Shown here piece by piece: positions 26,956 through 36,749 of a DNA stretch of 64,000 nt; position 1 is the stretch's first letter; every line of letters begins with the position of its first letter. Source of the stretch: Dyadobacter diqingensis (GTDB taxonomy: Bacteria; Bacteroidota; Bacteroidia; Cytophagales; Spirosomataceae); contig NZ_JAMXKF010000004.1 of assembly GCF_024220585.1 (NCBI RefSeq), forward strand, positions 124,001 through 188,000. The letters run 5' to 3'. The position numbers were made by a program, and so were the translations under genes. A model generated the notes under the pieces. That model was given only the letters and a program-made list of their open reading frames with translations. It was not told where the DNA came from and did no database searches.

Positions 26956-27047
26956 TCGGGATAGGAATAAGGCTTGGCAAGCAGTCTCCGATTGACTTTA
27001 TTACGGATTTCAATTAACGTTGTCCGGAGAATTTAGAAATACTTTAC

Positions 27048-27090
27048 CCGTTGACAGATGACAACCAGTCAATCTGTCAACGGTTTTTTT
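27048..27090 (+). terminator. Intrinsic terminator of the fibre-like operon
   Basis: CCGTTGACAGAT (27048-27059) and ATCTGTCAACGG (27072-27083) are perfect 12-bp arms, followed by seven T (27084-27090). Confidence 0.88.
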
Positions 27091-27185
27091 GATCAGATAG
27101 GCAGCTAATGTAAGCAGATCAAATTTGGTCAGAAACTTTTGTGATGTCTTAAAGCATTAACTTAAATACCGGATTTAAACCATAA

Positions 27186-27635
27186 CTATTTAATCAGATA
27201 GACGCCATTGGCTGACTTTGAAACGGCTTGTCCATTTTGAGAAACCTTCGAAACATTAGCCCAGCCATTACATTTTGCGTTATTGATATAAGTTTCCAAT
27301 TTCATTTTAGCCAATACCTTTCCGCTCAATTCGAAGGAAAATTCCGGATCATTCAATTTTCGGGATTCTTGAATCAGCATCGAAATAAAAAATACATCAT
27401 CCTGTATAGCCAGATCCTCCACATGTTTTTGTCGGTTATTTTCCAGATAAGACACCTTGATCTTTGCAGCACTGTCCAGATCAGCAGGGTAGGTAAGCGA
27501 TCCATCCATTATTTGAACAGCAATCTCCGGAGGCGGCGCCTGGCAATCCATACGATTGTCACAACCAGTTAAGAAGCAGGTAATTAGTAATAGACAAGAA
27601 AATGATAAATTACTCTGAATTAACGACAGCTTCAT
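27186..27635 (-). CDS. Hypothetical lipoprotein
   Basis: Protein of 149 residues with ATG 27635. The leader KLSLIQSNLSFSCLLLITCFLTGC ends in a clear lipobox (LTGC), so it is a lipoprotein. The mature part (PPPEIAVQIMDGSLTYPADLDSAAKIKVSY... ending NGVYLIK) looks like a small beta-rich domain with a short Asp/Glu-rich loop. I do not recognise the family. It is convergent with the fibre-like operon and stands alone on its strand. Confidence 0.7.
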   Translation of the reverse strand: MKLSLIQSNLSFSCLLLITCFLTGCDNRMDCQAPPPEIAVQIMDGSLTYPADLDSAAKIKVSYLENNRQKHVEDLAIQDDVFFISMLIQESRKLNDPEFSFELSGKVLAKMKLETYINNAKCNGWANVSKVSQNGQAVSKSANGVYLIK

Positions 27636-28127
27636 AACATTGATAGAGTTTGTTTATTCTTAGACACACAATTGACTCGTTACGTTGCAATCTCCTTTCC
27701 AAACCTTTCGATCTCGAAATAGCCATACGCGCTTTCCGGGCATCATGGCCCCATTCTAATATGACTGCCGAGTGATGTTTCTTATATGAAGTGGTGGTGG
27801 TTGTTGGCAAAGATGCTATTGAATCTAGGTTAGGGTAATGAAAAATAGCAAAATAAAATCCTGTTGGGAGAAATAATGAATACTACGCTTGCTAGTATCC
27901 CTCTCTACTTTGTTGGATGAGGTGTGATAAGCTATACCTGGATGTATCCGCCACCGTCCAGAGAAATACCCTTTTTAAAGCTGTCGGTTCCTCTATTTGG
28001 GTCAAACTCGTAAAATAGGAGGTTTTACGTAAGAAGAAATGAACATGGCAGGGTAACCGCCATCAAGTACCCAGTCAGGAGTAGATACCAGTATTTTTTA
28101 CTTTTTATTAAAAAAAAGAGAACGCCT
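27636..28127. other. Gene-free stretch with a frameshifted minus-strand gene remnant
   Basis: No intact gene in 490 bp. On the minus strand, from about 28075 to 27935, two adjoining frames read protein-like: TPDWVLDGGYPAMFISSYVK and then LLFYEFDPNRGTDSFKKG, ending GGGYIQV and a stop. Joined by one frameshift they look like the C-terminus of a lost protein. The family is not recognised. Confidence 0.35.
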
Positions 28128-28547
28128 ATGAATCCGGAATTTCCTGCTGCCGTTCCCGAAATACCGGTCAGTGATTTGACGAGCGCTGCAGCCTATTATG
28201 AACGCGTTCTTGGTTTCAGTATTGACTGGGGCGGTGAGGATGGCGGGATTACCGGGATCTCAAAAGGACATTGCAGAATGTTTCTCACGGACAATTCCTT
28301 TCGGGAACATTATCGCAATAAGGGGCCTGTACTGGTATGGATTAATCTGGACAGTAAGGAACAGGTTTATGAGCTTTATAGGTTTTGGAGTGGACAGCAG
28401 GCCAGAATTGTTTCGCCGCCAGAGGCGAAGCCATGGGGTTTGTATGAGTTCACAGTCGCCGATCCGGACAATAATCTGTTCCGGATTTTTTACGATTTTG
28501 CCACACCGGAACGCGAGGGGATTCCGGGCTCTTCCAGTCAGCAGTAG
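28128..28547 (+). CDS. VOC family protein (bleomycin-resistance-like)
   Basis: Protein of 139 residues starting at ATG 28128. The opening strand and helix are PEIPVSDLTSAAAYYERVLGFSIDWGGED, and the second module includes PVLVWINLDSKEQVYELYRFW and PPEAKPWGLYEFTVADPDNNLFRIFYDF. The ending DPDNNxxRIFYDF is typical of VOC proteins. There is no leader, so it is cytoplasmic. Its ligand cannot be predicted. It stands alone, with a 490-bp gene-free stretch upstream. Confidence 0.85.
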   Translation: MNPEFPAAVPEIPVSDLTSAAAYYERVLGFSIDWGGEDGGITGISKGHCRMFLTDNSFREHYRNKGPVLVWINLDSKEQVYELYRFWSGQQARIVSPPEAKPWGLYEFTVADPDNNLFRIFYDFATPEREGIPGSSSQQ

Positions 28548-28835
28548 TAGAAGTTGAAATTTTTATGGGCAGCTTACAACAGAATAACACGGTTTGATTG
28601 GTTTTCAGGCTGCGTTTATACACCTGGGTAAATTATTTCAGTTCCATTAAAGACAATGAGCATATGTTACCTGCCATTATATCAAAAGTTAAAAATACTG
28701 TTTTGCTTGATGGTATCATGATTAGTTTTAAGCAAATCAATGAAGATTTCAATTTATGTTTCCAGACGGTAAAATGGATCTGATAGCCACTTGTATGTTA
28801 TTCACGCAATTTTCGCAGACCTGCAATTCACTACT

Positions 28836-29828
28836 ATGATACAACCAACTGAAATGAAATTAGACCTGCCAATGGAACTCTCCCGTGGTTGCATGTCAAC
28901 GACTACCAAAGTGTGGAACGTTTTAGCTGCAAGTAAAAACGGTGATCTGGACGCAGTTAAAGCAATGGTCGATGAACATCCTGAACTTGCGTATGCCCAG
29001 TATAACTATACGCCGCCTATCCATTTTGCTGTACGAGAAGGGCATATCGATTTAGTGAAGTTTCTGTTGGCCAATGGAGCGTATGACCCCAGCTATAAAA
29101 TTTATCCATTTTTGGATACTCTTCCAACAATTGCGCAAGACAGAGGTTACTATGAAGTCGATAGATTACTGAATGAATTTGTAGCCAGTCCTTCCTCACA
29201 TAAATTTAAAGGAGATAATGGAAAAATTTTCTTCGACAGGACGGATTTGCAAAATGAATTTGAAAAAGCCGTTGATATGGAAGATTTGGAGAGCGTAGCA
29301 GAAATACTGAGAAAAAATCCCGACTTCGCAAGAGACGAAACATATTTTTGGGCTGAGGGAATTTTAACGTTTGCTGCCAAAGAAAACAATCGGGCAATGA
29401 TTGATCTTTTGTCAGGCTGTGGAGCCAAAGTTCCCGACATCTTAAAATGGACACAATTTTATTATTTTGAACATGATGAAGGGGCAGCTTACATTATGGA
29501 AAAAGGAATGAACCCTGATACTATGAGCTGGCAGCATGTAACTATCCTTCATGATATGGCCCAAAAAGGGCATTTACAAAAAGCCGAACTGCTTATCAAA
29601 TATGGTGCAAACTTAAACCCTGTTGACGAAGAATACCGGTCTACACCGCTCGGAATGGCTGCAAGATGGGGGCACATAGAAATGGTGAGATACTTAATAG
29701 CACAAGGTGCAGACTCAGGCAAAGCCGGTGCATCCTGGGCAACTCCTCTTGCCTGGGCAAAGAAACGGGGACATGCTGAAATTGAAGAAATCCTACTGAA
29801 CGCAGGAGCGACCAGGAAAGGCAAATGA
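28836..29828 (+). CDS. Ankyrin-repeat protein
   Basis: Protein of 330 residues from ATG 28836; the frame is open to 28791, but the region before 28836 is not protein-like. About six ankyrin units are recognisable: VWNVLAASKNGDLDAVKAMVDEHPELAY, PPIHFAVREGHIDLVKFLLANGAY, LTFAAKENNRAMIDLLSGCGAK, VTILHDMAQKGHLQKAELLIKYGANLN, STPLGMAARWGHIEMVRYLIAQGAD and ATPLAWAKKRGHAEIEEILLNAGA. There is no leader. Ankyrin proteins mediate protein contacts; no partner is evident, since the flanking genes are unrelated. Confidence 0.85.
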   Translation: MIQPTEMKLDLPMELSRGCMSTTTKVWNVLAASKNGDLDAVKAMVDEHPELAYAQYNYTPPIHFAVREGHIDLVKFLLANGAYDPSYKIYPFLDTLPTIAQDRGYYEVDRLLNEFVASPSSHKFKGDNGKIFFDRTDLQNEFEKAVDMEDLESVAEILRKNPDFARDETYFWAEGILTFAAKENNRAMIDLLSGCGAKVPDILKWTQFYYFEHDEGAAYIMEKGMNPDTMSWQHVTILHDMAQKGHLQKAELLIKYGANLNPVDEEYRSTPLGMAARWGHIEMVRYLIAQGADSGKAGASWATPLAWAKKRGHAEIEEILLNAGATRKGK

Positions 29829-30217
29829 AGCGAAATAGGAAGTTTGCCGTTTCTGCAAGGTTATCATATTACATCGGGACCGAACGGGGAATCGGTAATT
29901 ACTAAAATTCAAGCCAATTATTTCCAGAATCTCACAAAAAGAGCCAGCGGTATCAGATCTCTTTGTATCTAACCTGTTTTTAGCCATCCTGCTTTGTGAA
30001 CAATCGGCGTTATTTCCGGATTGATGTTTTGAATTAACATACGGAGCCTCGAAAAAAACGGCAGACATAGCAAGAATTTGCTATTGTGTTGTATCGATTG
30101 GTTGCTTTCTTTTGCGTCGTTGTGTCCAATAGGTAATACACAAAGGATCGTTTCAGTCCGGTCGTCGATCTGGCTCCGCAAATAATCTGGATATACCCTT
30201 ATTTTTTCAAAATATTT
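29829..30217. other. 390-bp intergenic region, no gene
   Basis: I see no credible gene, and no clear stem-loop or promoter consensus. It must hold the promoter of the protease gene at 30218. Confidence 0.4.
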
Positions 30218-33200
30218 ATGAAAAAACTTCTTCTTTTATCTTTATTTATAATCATCTGTCAACCAGAATTGTATGCGCAGGATGTAATCAAAAGCAGGAT
30301 TGATAATTTTGCGGTGAAGACAGGCGCTATTTCGTCTATCAATAAAGCAACAGGCTCGCTCAGTCTCCTCAGATTTCCATCCGATAAGCCTCTCACTATT
30401 TCCGGCTCAGGGGCTAGGGAGAAATCGGTAAATTTCATCAGAGGAAATGCCGGCCTTTTAGGTATCAGATCCGGAAATGACCAGTATACTTTTAGCAAAC
30501 TTGAAAAAGACAATATTGGGCTGGAGCACGTCACATTGCAACAGCGCTACAATGGCGTACCTGTATTTGATGGTTTGATGAAATTCCACTACGATAAAAA
30601 GGGCGCTTTAACTTCGGTCAACGGGAACCACATTTCCGGTATCAAACTGAACGTGAATCCGACTATTTCGAGCTCGGAAGCTAGTAAAATTGCTGTCGAT
30701 ATGGTAGAAATTCAGAAGCCGTTGCGATCAAGGCAGCTTCTGTGGGCAAAAAACATAAAGTTGGAAGTGTTCCAGAAAGGGCTGGTGCAGGGATACGAGG
30801 GGAGAAAACATCTGGTGTTTGAAATAGAAGTCGGAAACGGAGCGGACGTGCGCGAGTTCTTATTCATTGACGCGCATAGCAGAGAGCTGGTAGAACAGTT
30901 TACAGGAATTCATTCCATCAACCGGGAACTGTACCAACCAACGTATTTGCCTGCAAACTTACTTTGGAAAGAAGGCGACGCATTTCCCGAAATATTGGAT
31001 AAGTGGCAGCGTTCTGAAATAGAATCGGCGGGTCATATTTACAATCTGATGAAAAATGCATTTGGACGGGTGGGTTATGACGGAGCCGACGCTAAAATGA
31101 TTACCACGCATAATAATCCTGATATTGTGTGTCCAGGGGCACTGGGAAGTTGGAATGGTACTTCTACTAATTTTTGTTCCACCACTGCATCCGACGACTT
31201 AGTTGCGCATGAATGGGCGCATGCTTACACACAGTACACCAACGGACTTGTTTACTCTTTTCAGTCAGGCGCGCTGAATGAATCCTATTCGGATATTTGG
31301 GGTGAAACTGTTGATCTGTTAAATTCGTATATGGATGAGGGGGAAAATCGCGCGCTGCGCACCTCGGCTTGCGGAAGTTCTTCACGCTGGTTGATCACCG
31401 AAGCTGCCAGCACAGGCGTCGCAAGGGATATGTGGAACCCGAATTGCTATGGAGATGCGGGCAAGGTTTCCGATATACAGTATTTTTGCACGCTTGCCAA
31501 CAATGGTGGTGTCCATCATAATTCCGGGGTTAATAACCATGCCTATGCACTTCTTGTAGACGGTGGAACTTACAATGGGCAGACGATTAATGGCATAGGT
31601 CTGACAAAAGCCGCTCACATTTTCTGGCGTGCGCAAAGCAATTATCTGACCCGGACCAGTGATTTTTTCGCGCAGGCGGATGCGTTGGAATCATCAGCAA
31701 ATGACCTTTTAGCAGCAGGCACCAATTTACCTGCTCTTTCTACTTCTGACGGAGCTCCAACTTTATCAGGTCAGGTGATCACGGCTAATGATCTGGTTCA
31801 GCTCGGGAAGGTTCTTTTGGCAGTTGAAATGAGGACACCACCACCTTGCAAAGTCCCAAAATTGTTTGCCGATGCTCCTACTCAATGTGAAGGAGCTATT
31901 TCGGGAGTGATCTTTCAGGAGAATTTTGAAGACGGACTGGCAGGTTGGACTGCTTCGGCAATTCCAACTGATCCGGTAAATTTTACCTCGCGTAACTGGG
32001 CGGCTGTCGCAAGCAAGCGGGGCAAAAGCAATGTTGCCTTTGCAGCTGACCCGAACATTGGAGATTGTTCCGCCGGCACTGGCTCAGAGACTGGTGTGCT
32101 GAGGCTTCAGAGCCCTTCGATAACCATTCCTCCGGGCACGTCCGGCGATATACTTATGTCTTTTTACCACTTTGTCGCAACTGAGGGTGGATATGATGGC
32201 GGCAATATCAAGATTTCTATTAATGGAGGATCCTGGACCTTGCTGCCTGCAAGTGCATTTACGGCGAATGGATATCTGATGAACCTCGAACCAACAAATA
32301 ACAGTTCTAACCCGCTCGCCGGAGAGCCGGCGTTCTCAGGATCTGCTCAGCTTCAGGAATTAAGTGCATGGGCACAAAGTCAGGTTAATTTGAGTGCAGC
32401 GGGTGTCTTAGCGGGGCAGACCGTTGCGCTTCGCTGGGAATTAGGAACTGATTATTGCGGAGGAAATGATGGTTGGTATGTCGACGATATTCTGGTTTAT
32501 TCCTGCTCAGTGCCGGCAGTTTCCTTCTTCGCTGCTGCTTCATCTGCGAATGAGTCAGATGCGGCCATAGATAATGACTGTCTGGATTATGTAGAAAAAA
32601 CGGTTGCTGTAAAAATAGACAAAGCGCCGACGCAGCCGGTCACCGTTACGTTTTCTGCCGCAGGAACCGCCCGGCAGGGTGCTAACGGAGACTACACGAT
32701 TACTCCCGCGTCGGTAGTACTTTCATCCGCGAACCTTAGCCAAAATGTGACTTTGAGAATTTATGATGATGCTTACGTAGAACCCAATGAAACGGTTGTG
32801 CTGACCTATGGCCTTTCGACCACAGGTAATGCTTTTGCGGGGGCAGCCAACCAAAGCCATACTGTGGTAATCAAGGATAATGATGTCATCCCTGCCAAAG
32901 ACGCGGTTATTCCGGTTTTTCAGGAAGATTTCAATGACGGGTTGAGTGGGTGGAATATCATCAATGGTGGTAGTTCTGCTGAAACCTGGCAGGTGAGACC
33001 AAAATACTATGAAGGCTTCACCCCCGACAAAAGTCCATTTTTATTTGCTGACAGCAGATTACCAGGTCCGGATACTAAACTTGATGAAATCATTGAGTCT
33101 CCGGTATTTAATACCAGGGGAATGACGGGACTAACTTTAAAGTTTAAACAGATCTTTAACGTGTTTCAAAATCAATTTAATGAATACGGCATAACCGAGG

Positions 33201-34423
33201 TATGGAATGGAAATTCCTGGGTTACCGTTCACGTGCAAGATCAGAATAGTGGCGTCAGGGGATGGTGGACGGCTTTGGATGAGGTAATTATTCCCATTCC
33301 TGATGCATATGCCAACGAAAATATGAAGGTAAGGTTCCGGTACGTCACAGACTTTGATAATTTTTGGGTTATTGACGATGTTACCGTTACCCGGACACCT
33401 GCAAATGCAATACAATCAGCAGTAGACGCAGGAAGCTCTGCGTATCTGGGTCCCAAAGAGACGGCGTATTTTTACGGAACATCAGGAAACCTGATCGCCA
33501 AAATTGAAAATCTTACCACGCATGACTACGGTTGTACGACCGTGGAGATTGACAGAGCAGGTACGGGCAAAATGACCTGGGTAGGCAACCATAACATTAC
33601 CAAGAAAACTTTTAAAGTAACGCCAACCAATAACAATCCGAATGGTGAATATACGATCACGCTCTATTATACTGCTGCTGAGCTGGCAGGATTTTCGGGT
33701 GCTGAGATAAAATCGATGGGTAAAAGTACAGGAGCGATCGGAGCCGGGAACACCCTGGGGAATTCATTTACCGCATTGAATGTCGCTTCCGCTTACAGCA
33801 CGGACTTTGCTTATTCTGCAACATTTAATTCAGGATTTTCAGGCTTTGGATTGTCCGATGCGCCGGCAGCCGATGGACCGTTGCCGGTGACACTTGTCAG
33901 GTTTGAAGGAAAAAATACTGCTGAGGGCAATTTGTTAAGCTGGACAACCACTTCGGAAATTAACAGTGACTATTTTTCAGTGGAGCACTCCATGACTGGC
34001 AAAAATTTCAAGGAGGTTGGTCGTATGTTGGTGAGCGAAAACTCTTCGATAAAACAGGAGTATCAGTTTCTGGATACGAATTATGAGCAGGGAATCACTT
34101 ACTACCGTTTGAAACAAATTGATAAGGATGGCAAGTTTGCATTCAGTAAGATTGTTGCTATTGATTCTCCGAACGGTAAGCAAATCAGATTCTTCCCCAA
34201 TCCGGTACAGTCCGTGCTGACCATGGAGTTACCTGACCCGTCACTGTCTTCAGTTGACGTGCGTGTGATAAACACATCCGGTCAGCAGGTGATGACCAGG
34301 AAAGCCGTAATAGTGAACAAAGGTAGTGTTAGTATTGAGCTTGGCCATTTGCCAACTGGTATTTATCAGATCATAGCGACCAGTGGAAGGGCTGCTTACA
34401 ACAAATCTGTGTTGAAGGAGTAG
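30218..34423 (+). CDS. Secreted T9SS-sorted M4-type (thermolysin-like) metalloprotease
   Basis: Protein of 1401 residues. Signal peptide KKLLLLSLFIIICQPELYAQ. The propeptide has an FTP domain (about 105-145, LQQRYNGVPVFDGLMKFHYD). The catalytic domain contains HEWAH (331-335), the third zinc ligand Glu355 in NESYSDIWGE, and GGVHHNSGVNNHAYALL, where the second His is the usual transition-state residue; spacing matches thermolysin. After it come a MAM/jelly-roll-like domain (about 570-760), a Calx-beta domain (about 780-890, ending YVEPNETVVLTYG...VVIKDND), a second jelly-roll (about 905-1065), an Fn3-like spacer (LLSWTTTSEINSDYFSVE) and a T9SS type A sorting domain (FFPNPVQSVLTMELP... to YNKSVLKE). 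It is expected to be surface-bound or released, degrading protein. Confidence 0.93.
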   Translation: MKKLLLLSLFIIICQPELYAQDVIKSRIDNFAVKTGAISSINKATGSLSLLRFPSDKPLTISGSGAREKSVNFIRGNAGLLGIRSGNDQYTFSKLEKDNIGLEHVTLQQRYNGVPVFDGLMKFHYDKKGALTSVNGNHISGIKLNVNPTISSSEASKIAVDMVEIQKPLRSRQLLWAKNIKLEVFQKGLVQGYEGRKHLVFEIEVGNGADVREFLFIDAHSRELVEQFTGIHSINRELYQPTYLPANLLWKEGDAFPEILDKWQRSEIESAGHIYNLMKNAFGRVGYDGADAKMITTHNNPDIVCPGALGSWNGTSTNFCSTTASDDLVAHEWAHAYTQYTNGLVYSFQSGALNESYSDIWGETVDLLNSYMDEGENRALRTSACGSSSRWLITEAASTGVARDMWNPNCYGDAGKVSDIQYFCTLANNGGVHHNSGVNNHAYALLVDGGTYNGQTINGIGLTKAAHIFWRAQSNYLTRTSDFFAQADALESSANDLLAAGTNLPALSTSDGAPTLSGQVITANDLVQLGKVLLAVEMRTPPPCKVPKLFADAPTQCEGAISGVIFQENFEDGLAGWTASAIPTDPVNFTSRNWAAVASKRGKSNVAFAADPNIGDCSAGTGSETGVLRLQSPSITIPPGTSGDILMSFYHFVATEGGYDGGNIKISINGGSWTLLPASAFTANGYLMNLEPTNNSSNPLAGEPAFSGSAQLQELSAWAQSQVNLSAAGVLAGQTVALRWELGTDYCGGNDGWYVDDILVYSCSVPAVSFFAAASSANESDAAIDNDCLDYVEKTVAVKIDKAPTQPVTVTFSAAGTARQGANGDYTITPASVVLSSANLSQNVTLRIYDDAYVEPNETVVLTYGLSTTGNAFAGAANQSHTVVIKDNDVIPAKDAVIPVFQEDFNDGLSGWNIINGGSSAETWQVRPKYYEGFTPDKSPFLFADSRLPGPDTKLDEIIESPVFNTRGMTGLTLKFKQIFNVFQNQFNEYGITEVWNGNSWVTVHVQDQNSGVRGWWTALDEVIIPIPDAYANENMKVRFRYVTDFDNFWVIDDVTVTRTPANAIQSAVDAGSSAYLGPKETAYFYGTSGNLIAKIENLTTHDYGCTTVEIDRAGTGKMTWVGNHNITKKTFKVTPTNNNPNGEYTITLYYTAAELAGFSGAEIKSMGKSTGAIGAGNTLGNSFTALNVASAYSTDFAYSATFNSGFSGFGLSDAPAADGPLPVTLVRFEGKNTAEGNLLSWTTTSEINSDYFSVEHSMTGKNFKEVGRMLVSENSSIKQEYQFLDTNYEQGITYYRLKQIDKDGKFAFSKIVAIDSPNGKQIRFFPNPVQSVLTMELPDPSLSSVDVRVINTSGQQVMTRKAVIVNKGSVSIELGHLPTGIYQIIATSGRAAYNKSVLKE

Positions 34424-34480
34424 GCCAGATTTAGGTAACTGATGAAATAATACGCCCTTCTTCAGGGTTGTGGAATGCAC

Positions 34481-34513
34481 CGCCCCCAAAAAGCTAGACA
34501 CTTCTTGGGGGCG
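34481..34513 (+). terminator. GC-rich hairpin after the protease gene
   Basis: CGCCCCCAA (34481-34489) pairs perfectly with TTGGGGGCG (34505-34513), 57 bp after the protease stop. No T-run follows, so it may be a terminator only with help from other factors. Confidence 0.45.
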
Positions 34514-34983
34514 GCGCAGCTTCAAGCCTAGTTTGAAAAGGTTACACTTGCGACGTTAAAAAACGGGTATCTGGGGCTGCTCACGATGGAGGAAAAGAAG
34601 TTTACAGCTAGAAAAGATATCTGGCATCACAAGCGTACTGCTCTCTTAATCCCGTGCAGTTTCGACTGTCCGGTCAAACTTTACCTCTCGCAAAAATTGT
34701 TGCCCAACTTGCCAATTAGTCCAGTGTGCAGAGTTAACTCTGTTGTACTTACTGATCCTTTCTCTTCCGATAGATCTACCGCAACCCTCTTCAAAGATTC
34801 GTCAAATTCGTGAGATCCGTCGCGTTCATTTTCTTATAGTTAAATTTAACTATTAAGTCTGATTATTTCTGTCGCCTGACAAATGTAGTGATGTCATGTC
34901 AGGCCATCTTTACTGTTGCAATTCCTTACTCCCGACTGATAATTTGGGGCTGTCTATGTGCTTGTGACCGCTCTTTCAAAATT

Positions 34984-35023
34984 GTGACGTTTTTGTGACG
35001 CCCATTTTTAGCGTTTCGGTGAC
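34984..35023 (+). promoter_or_regulatory. GTGAC direct repeats upstream of the collar operon
   Basis: GTGACG at 34984-34989 and 34995-35000 (11 bp apart, about one helical turn) and GTGAC at 35019-35023. TTAATTTG at 35032-35040 could be a -7-like element. They lie 110-150 bp before the first collar gene and could bind a regulator. Confidence 0.4.
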
Positions 35024-35132
35024 ATAGCATGCTTAATTTGTTAAGTCGGCAGTGATGGTTACGGGATTGACCCGGTTGACCGTGCTACGACAACCTCTTC
35101 TATCATTCCTAAATCACAAAACCTATCAGATT

Positions 35133-35639
35133 ATGGAGCCATTTATTGGTGAAATCAGGGCGTTTGGCACAGACACGCTTCCACAAAATTGGGCATACTG
35201 CGATGGTTCGCTGCTTTTAATTGAGAAGCATATCGACTTGTATATCCTGATCAAGAACGACTATGGTGGCGACGGGATTACGAATTTCGCGCTGCCGGAT
35301 CTCCGGTCGCGGGTTCCGGTTGGGCAAAGTCCTGAGAACCCTGTCGGTCATCAGGGAGGTTCGGAGTTGGTACACCTGAGTGTGGAAAATTTGCCTGCGC
35401 ACAATCACCTGCCCGCATGTAATACGTCCGGCAAAGCTGATTCAAAAGACGCAACCGATGCTTTCTGGTCAGGTGGGGCGGAACGTGGATCACGCTATGC
35501 ACCAGCACCGGGAAGTATCAGTATGAATACCGAAAGCGTTGTGCCCGATGGGGGTGGCGTGCCTCATGAAAACCGGATGCCGGTTCTCGCCGTTACTTAC
35601 ATGATCGCACTGGCTGGCTTAAAGCCCTTATTTACTTAA
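35133..35639 (+). CDS. Phage tail collar domain protein (MdpB-like), short type, copy 1
   Basis: Protein of 168 residues; ATG 35133 starts MEPFIGEIRAFG, the standard opening of tail-collar (PF07484, microcystin-dependent-protein-like) proteins. Landmarks: PQNWAYCDGSLL, YGGDGITNFALPDLRSRVPVG, GGSELVHLSVENLPAHNH, and PHENRMPVLAVTYMIALAG at the end. No signal peptide or membrane segment is visible. In phages the collar domain occurs in short tail fibres; the free-standing bacterial proteins have no established function. It is closely similar to the gene at 36750 and is the first of four collar genes with gaps of 22-68 bp. Confidence 0.88.
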   Translation: MEPFIGEIRAFGTDTLPQNWAYCDGSLLLIEKHIDLYILIKNDYGGDGITNFALPDLRSRVPVGQSPENPVGHQGGSELVHLSVENLPAHNHLPACNTSGKADSKDATDAFWSGGAERGSRYAPAPGSISMNTESVVPDGGGVPHENRMPVLAVTYMIALAGLKPLFT

Positions 35640-35661
35640 CCGCTAACCCATCTGATATTTT

Positions 35662-36681
35662 ATGCTACCCTATGTTTCAGAAATCAGGAGTTTCGCTTTT
35701 TCACAGGTACCAATGGATTGGGAACCCTGCGACGGGCGCTTGTTGCAGGTCAATGATTATACAATGCATCTCTTTTTGCTGATCGGAACGACTTTTGGGG
35801 GAGATGAGAACCATTTCAGGTTGCCAGATCTTCGGAACAGAACGATCATCGGGAGCGGGCCGGAACATCGGGCCTTTACGCAAGGAGGTGAGCAGACGCA
35901 TCAGCTGATTTACCAGGAGATGCCCAGGCACCATCACACGGCCACAGCGAGTGTCAATGGTTCGGACAGCGTGACGCCGAAGGACAATTTCTGGCCTTCC
36001 GACGCTGGTTACGCAACGCACAATGACAACACGATGAGCGACCAAGCTACCGGGAAGGTGGGAGGTGATGTCCCCCATAATAACATGTCACCCTATCTGG
36101 CGATTAACTATGCCATTTGTGTCAAAGGGTTTCCTCCGCCGCCGGATTTTAAGATTGTATATGATTTCGCGGGTACGATCAGGGCTTTTCCTAAAATACT
36201 TTACAAGGGCTGGTGGCTTCCATGTGACGGAACTGTCTTGCCGATTGAGCATTATAAAACATTGTTTTCTGTGATCGGCTGGACCTATGGCGGCAACAAA
36301 AGCACAACATTCGCACTGCCGGATTTGCGGGGACGCGCGACGGTCAACTGGGGCAAACCCGAGGGACTTTCTCCCTACCGATTGGGAGAAAAGGGTGGGG
36401 AAACGATGGTAAAGCTGACAACCGATCACATGCCGCGGCATAATCACACCGCTTTGGCCAGCACAAGGGGCAATACCACGCAGCCCGGGGGCCATGTATG
36501 GGCTAATGAAGACAGACGTCCCCCTGTCGATGGTTTTGCCAGCCAAAAAGGCGAAGGGGCGGTAATGAACCCCGCTGCCCTCGGTGAAGCGGGCGGGGAC
36601 CAGCCGCACAATAATATGATGCCTTACCTGACATTGGAATACATGATCGCCGCTGGCGGGGATATGCCCTTTAATTCCTAA
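35662..36681 (+). CDS. Double tail collar domain protein, long type, copy 1
   Basis: Protein of 339 residues with two collar domains in tandem. Domain 1 (about 1-155): SEIRSFAFSQVPMDWEPCDGR, FGGDENHFRLPDLRNRTIIG, EMPRHHHTATA, PHNNMSPYLAINYAICVKG. Domain 2 (about 165-335): GTIRAFPKILYKGWWLPCDGT, YGGNKSTTFALPDLRGRATVNWG, HMPRHNHTALA, PHNNMMPYLTLEYMIAAGG. The His-rich PRHxH segments lie where phage collar proteins may bind metal. No export signal is visible. It begins 22 bp after the short copy 1 and is paralogous to the gene at 37287. Confidence 0.88.
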   Translation: MLPYVSEIRSFAFSQVPMDWEPCDGRLLQVNDYTMHLFLLIGTTFGGDENHFRLPDLRNRTIIGSGPEHRAFTQGGEQTHQLIYQEMPRHHHTATASVNGSDSVTPKDNFWPSDAGYATHNDNTMSDQATGKVGGDVPHNNMSPYLAINYAICVKGFPPPPDFKIVYDFAGTIRAFPKILYKGWWLPCDGTVLPIEHYKTLFSVIGWTYGGNKSTTFALPDLRGRATVNWGKPEGLSPYRLGEKGGETMVKLTTDHMPRHNHTALASTRGNTTQPGGHVWANEDRRPPVDGFASQKGEGAVMNPAALGEAGGDQPHNNMMPYLTLEYMIAAGGDMPFNS

Positions 36682-36701
36682 TAAAATCTCTATTCATAAC
36701 C

Positions 36702-36748
<47 letters not shown>

Positions 36749-36749
36749 T

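Larger units (their letters stand above)
34424..35132. other. 700-bp intergenic region with hairpin and GTGAC repeats
   Basis: No credible gene; a 75-codon frame at 34586-34813 is not protein-like. The region contains a GC-rich stem (34481-34513) after the protease and three GTGAC repeats (34984-35023) before the collar operon. The boundary between moderate-GC and higher-GC DNA falls here. Confidence 0.5.

Noticed and set aside
27610..27810. 66-codon minus-strand frame
   Set aside because: It overlaps the start of the lipoprotein gene in another frame and is not protein-like.
28598..28783. 61-codon frame before the ankyrin gene
   Set aside because: It starts with an alternative codon, has no domain and no conserved-looking segment.
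34586..34813. 75-codon plus-strand frame
   Set aside because: No leader, domain or protein-like composition; it lies in an intergenic region.
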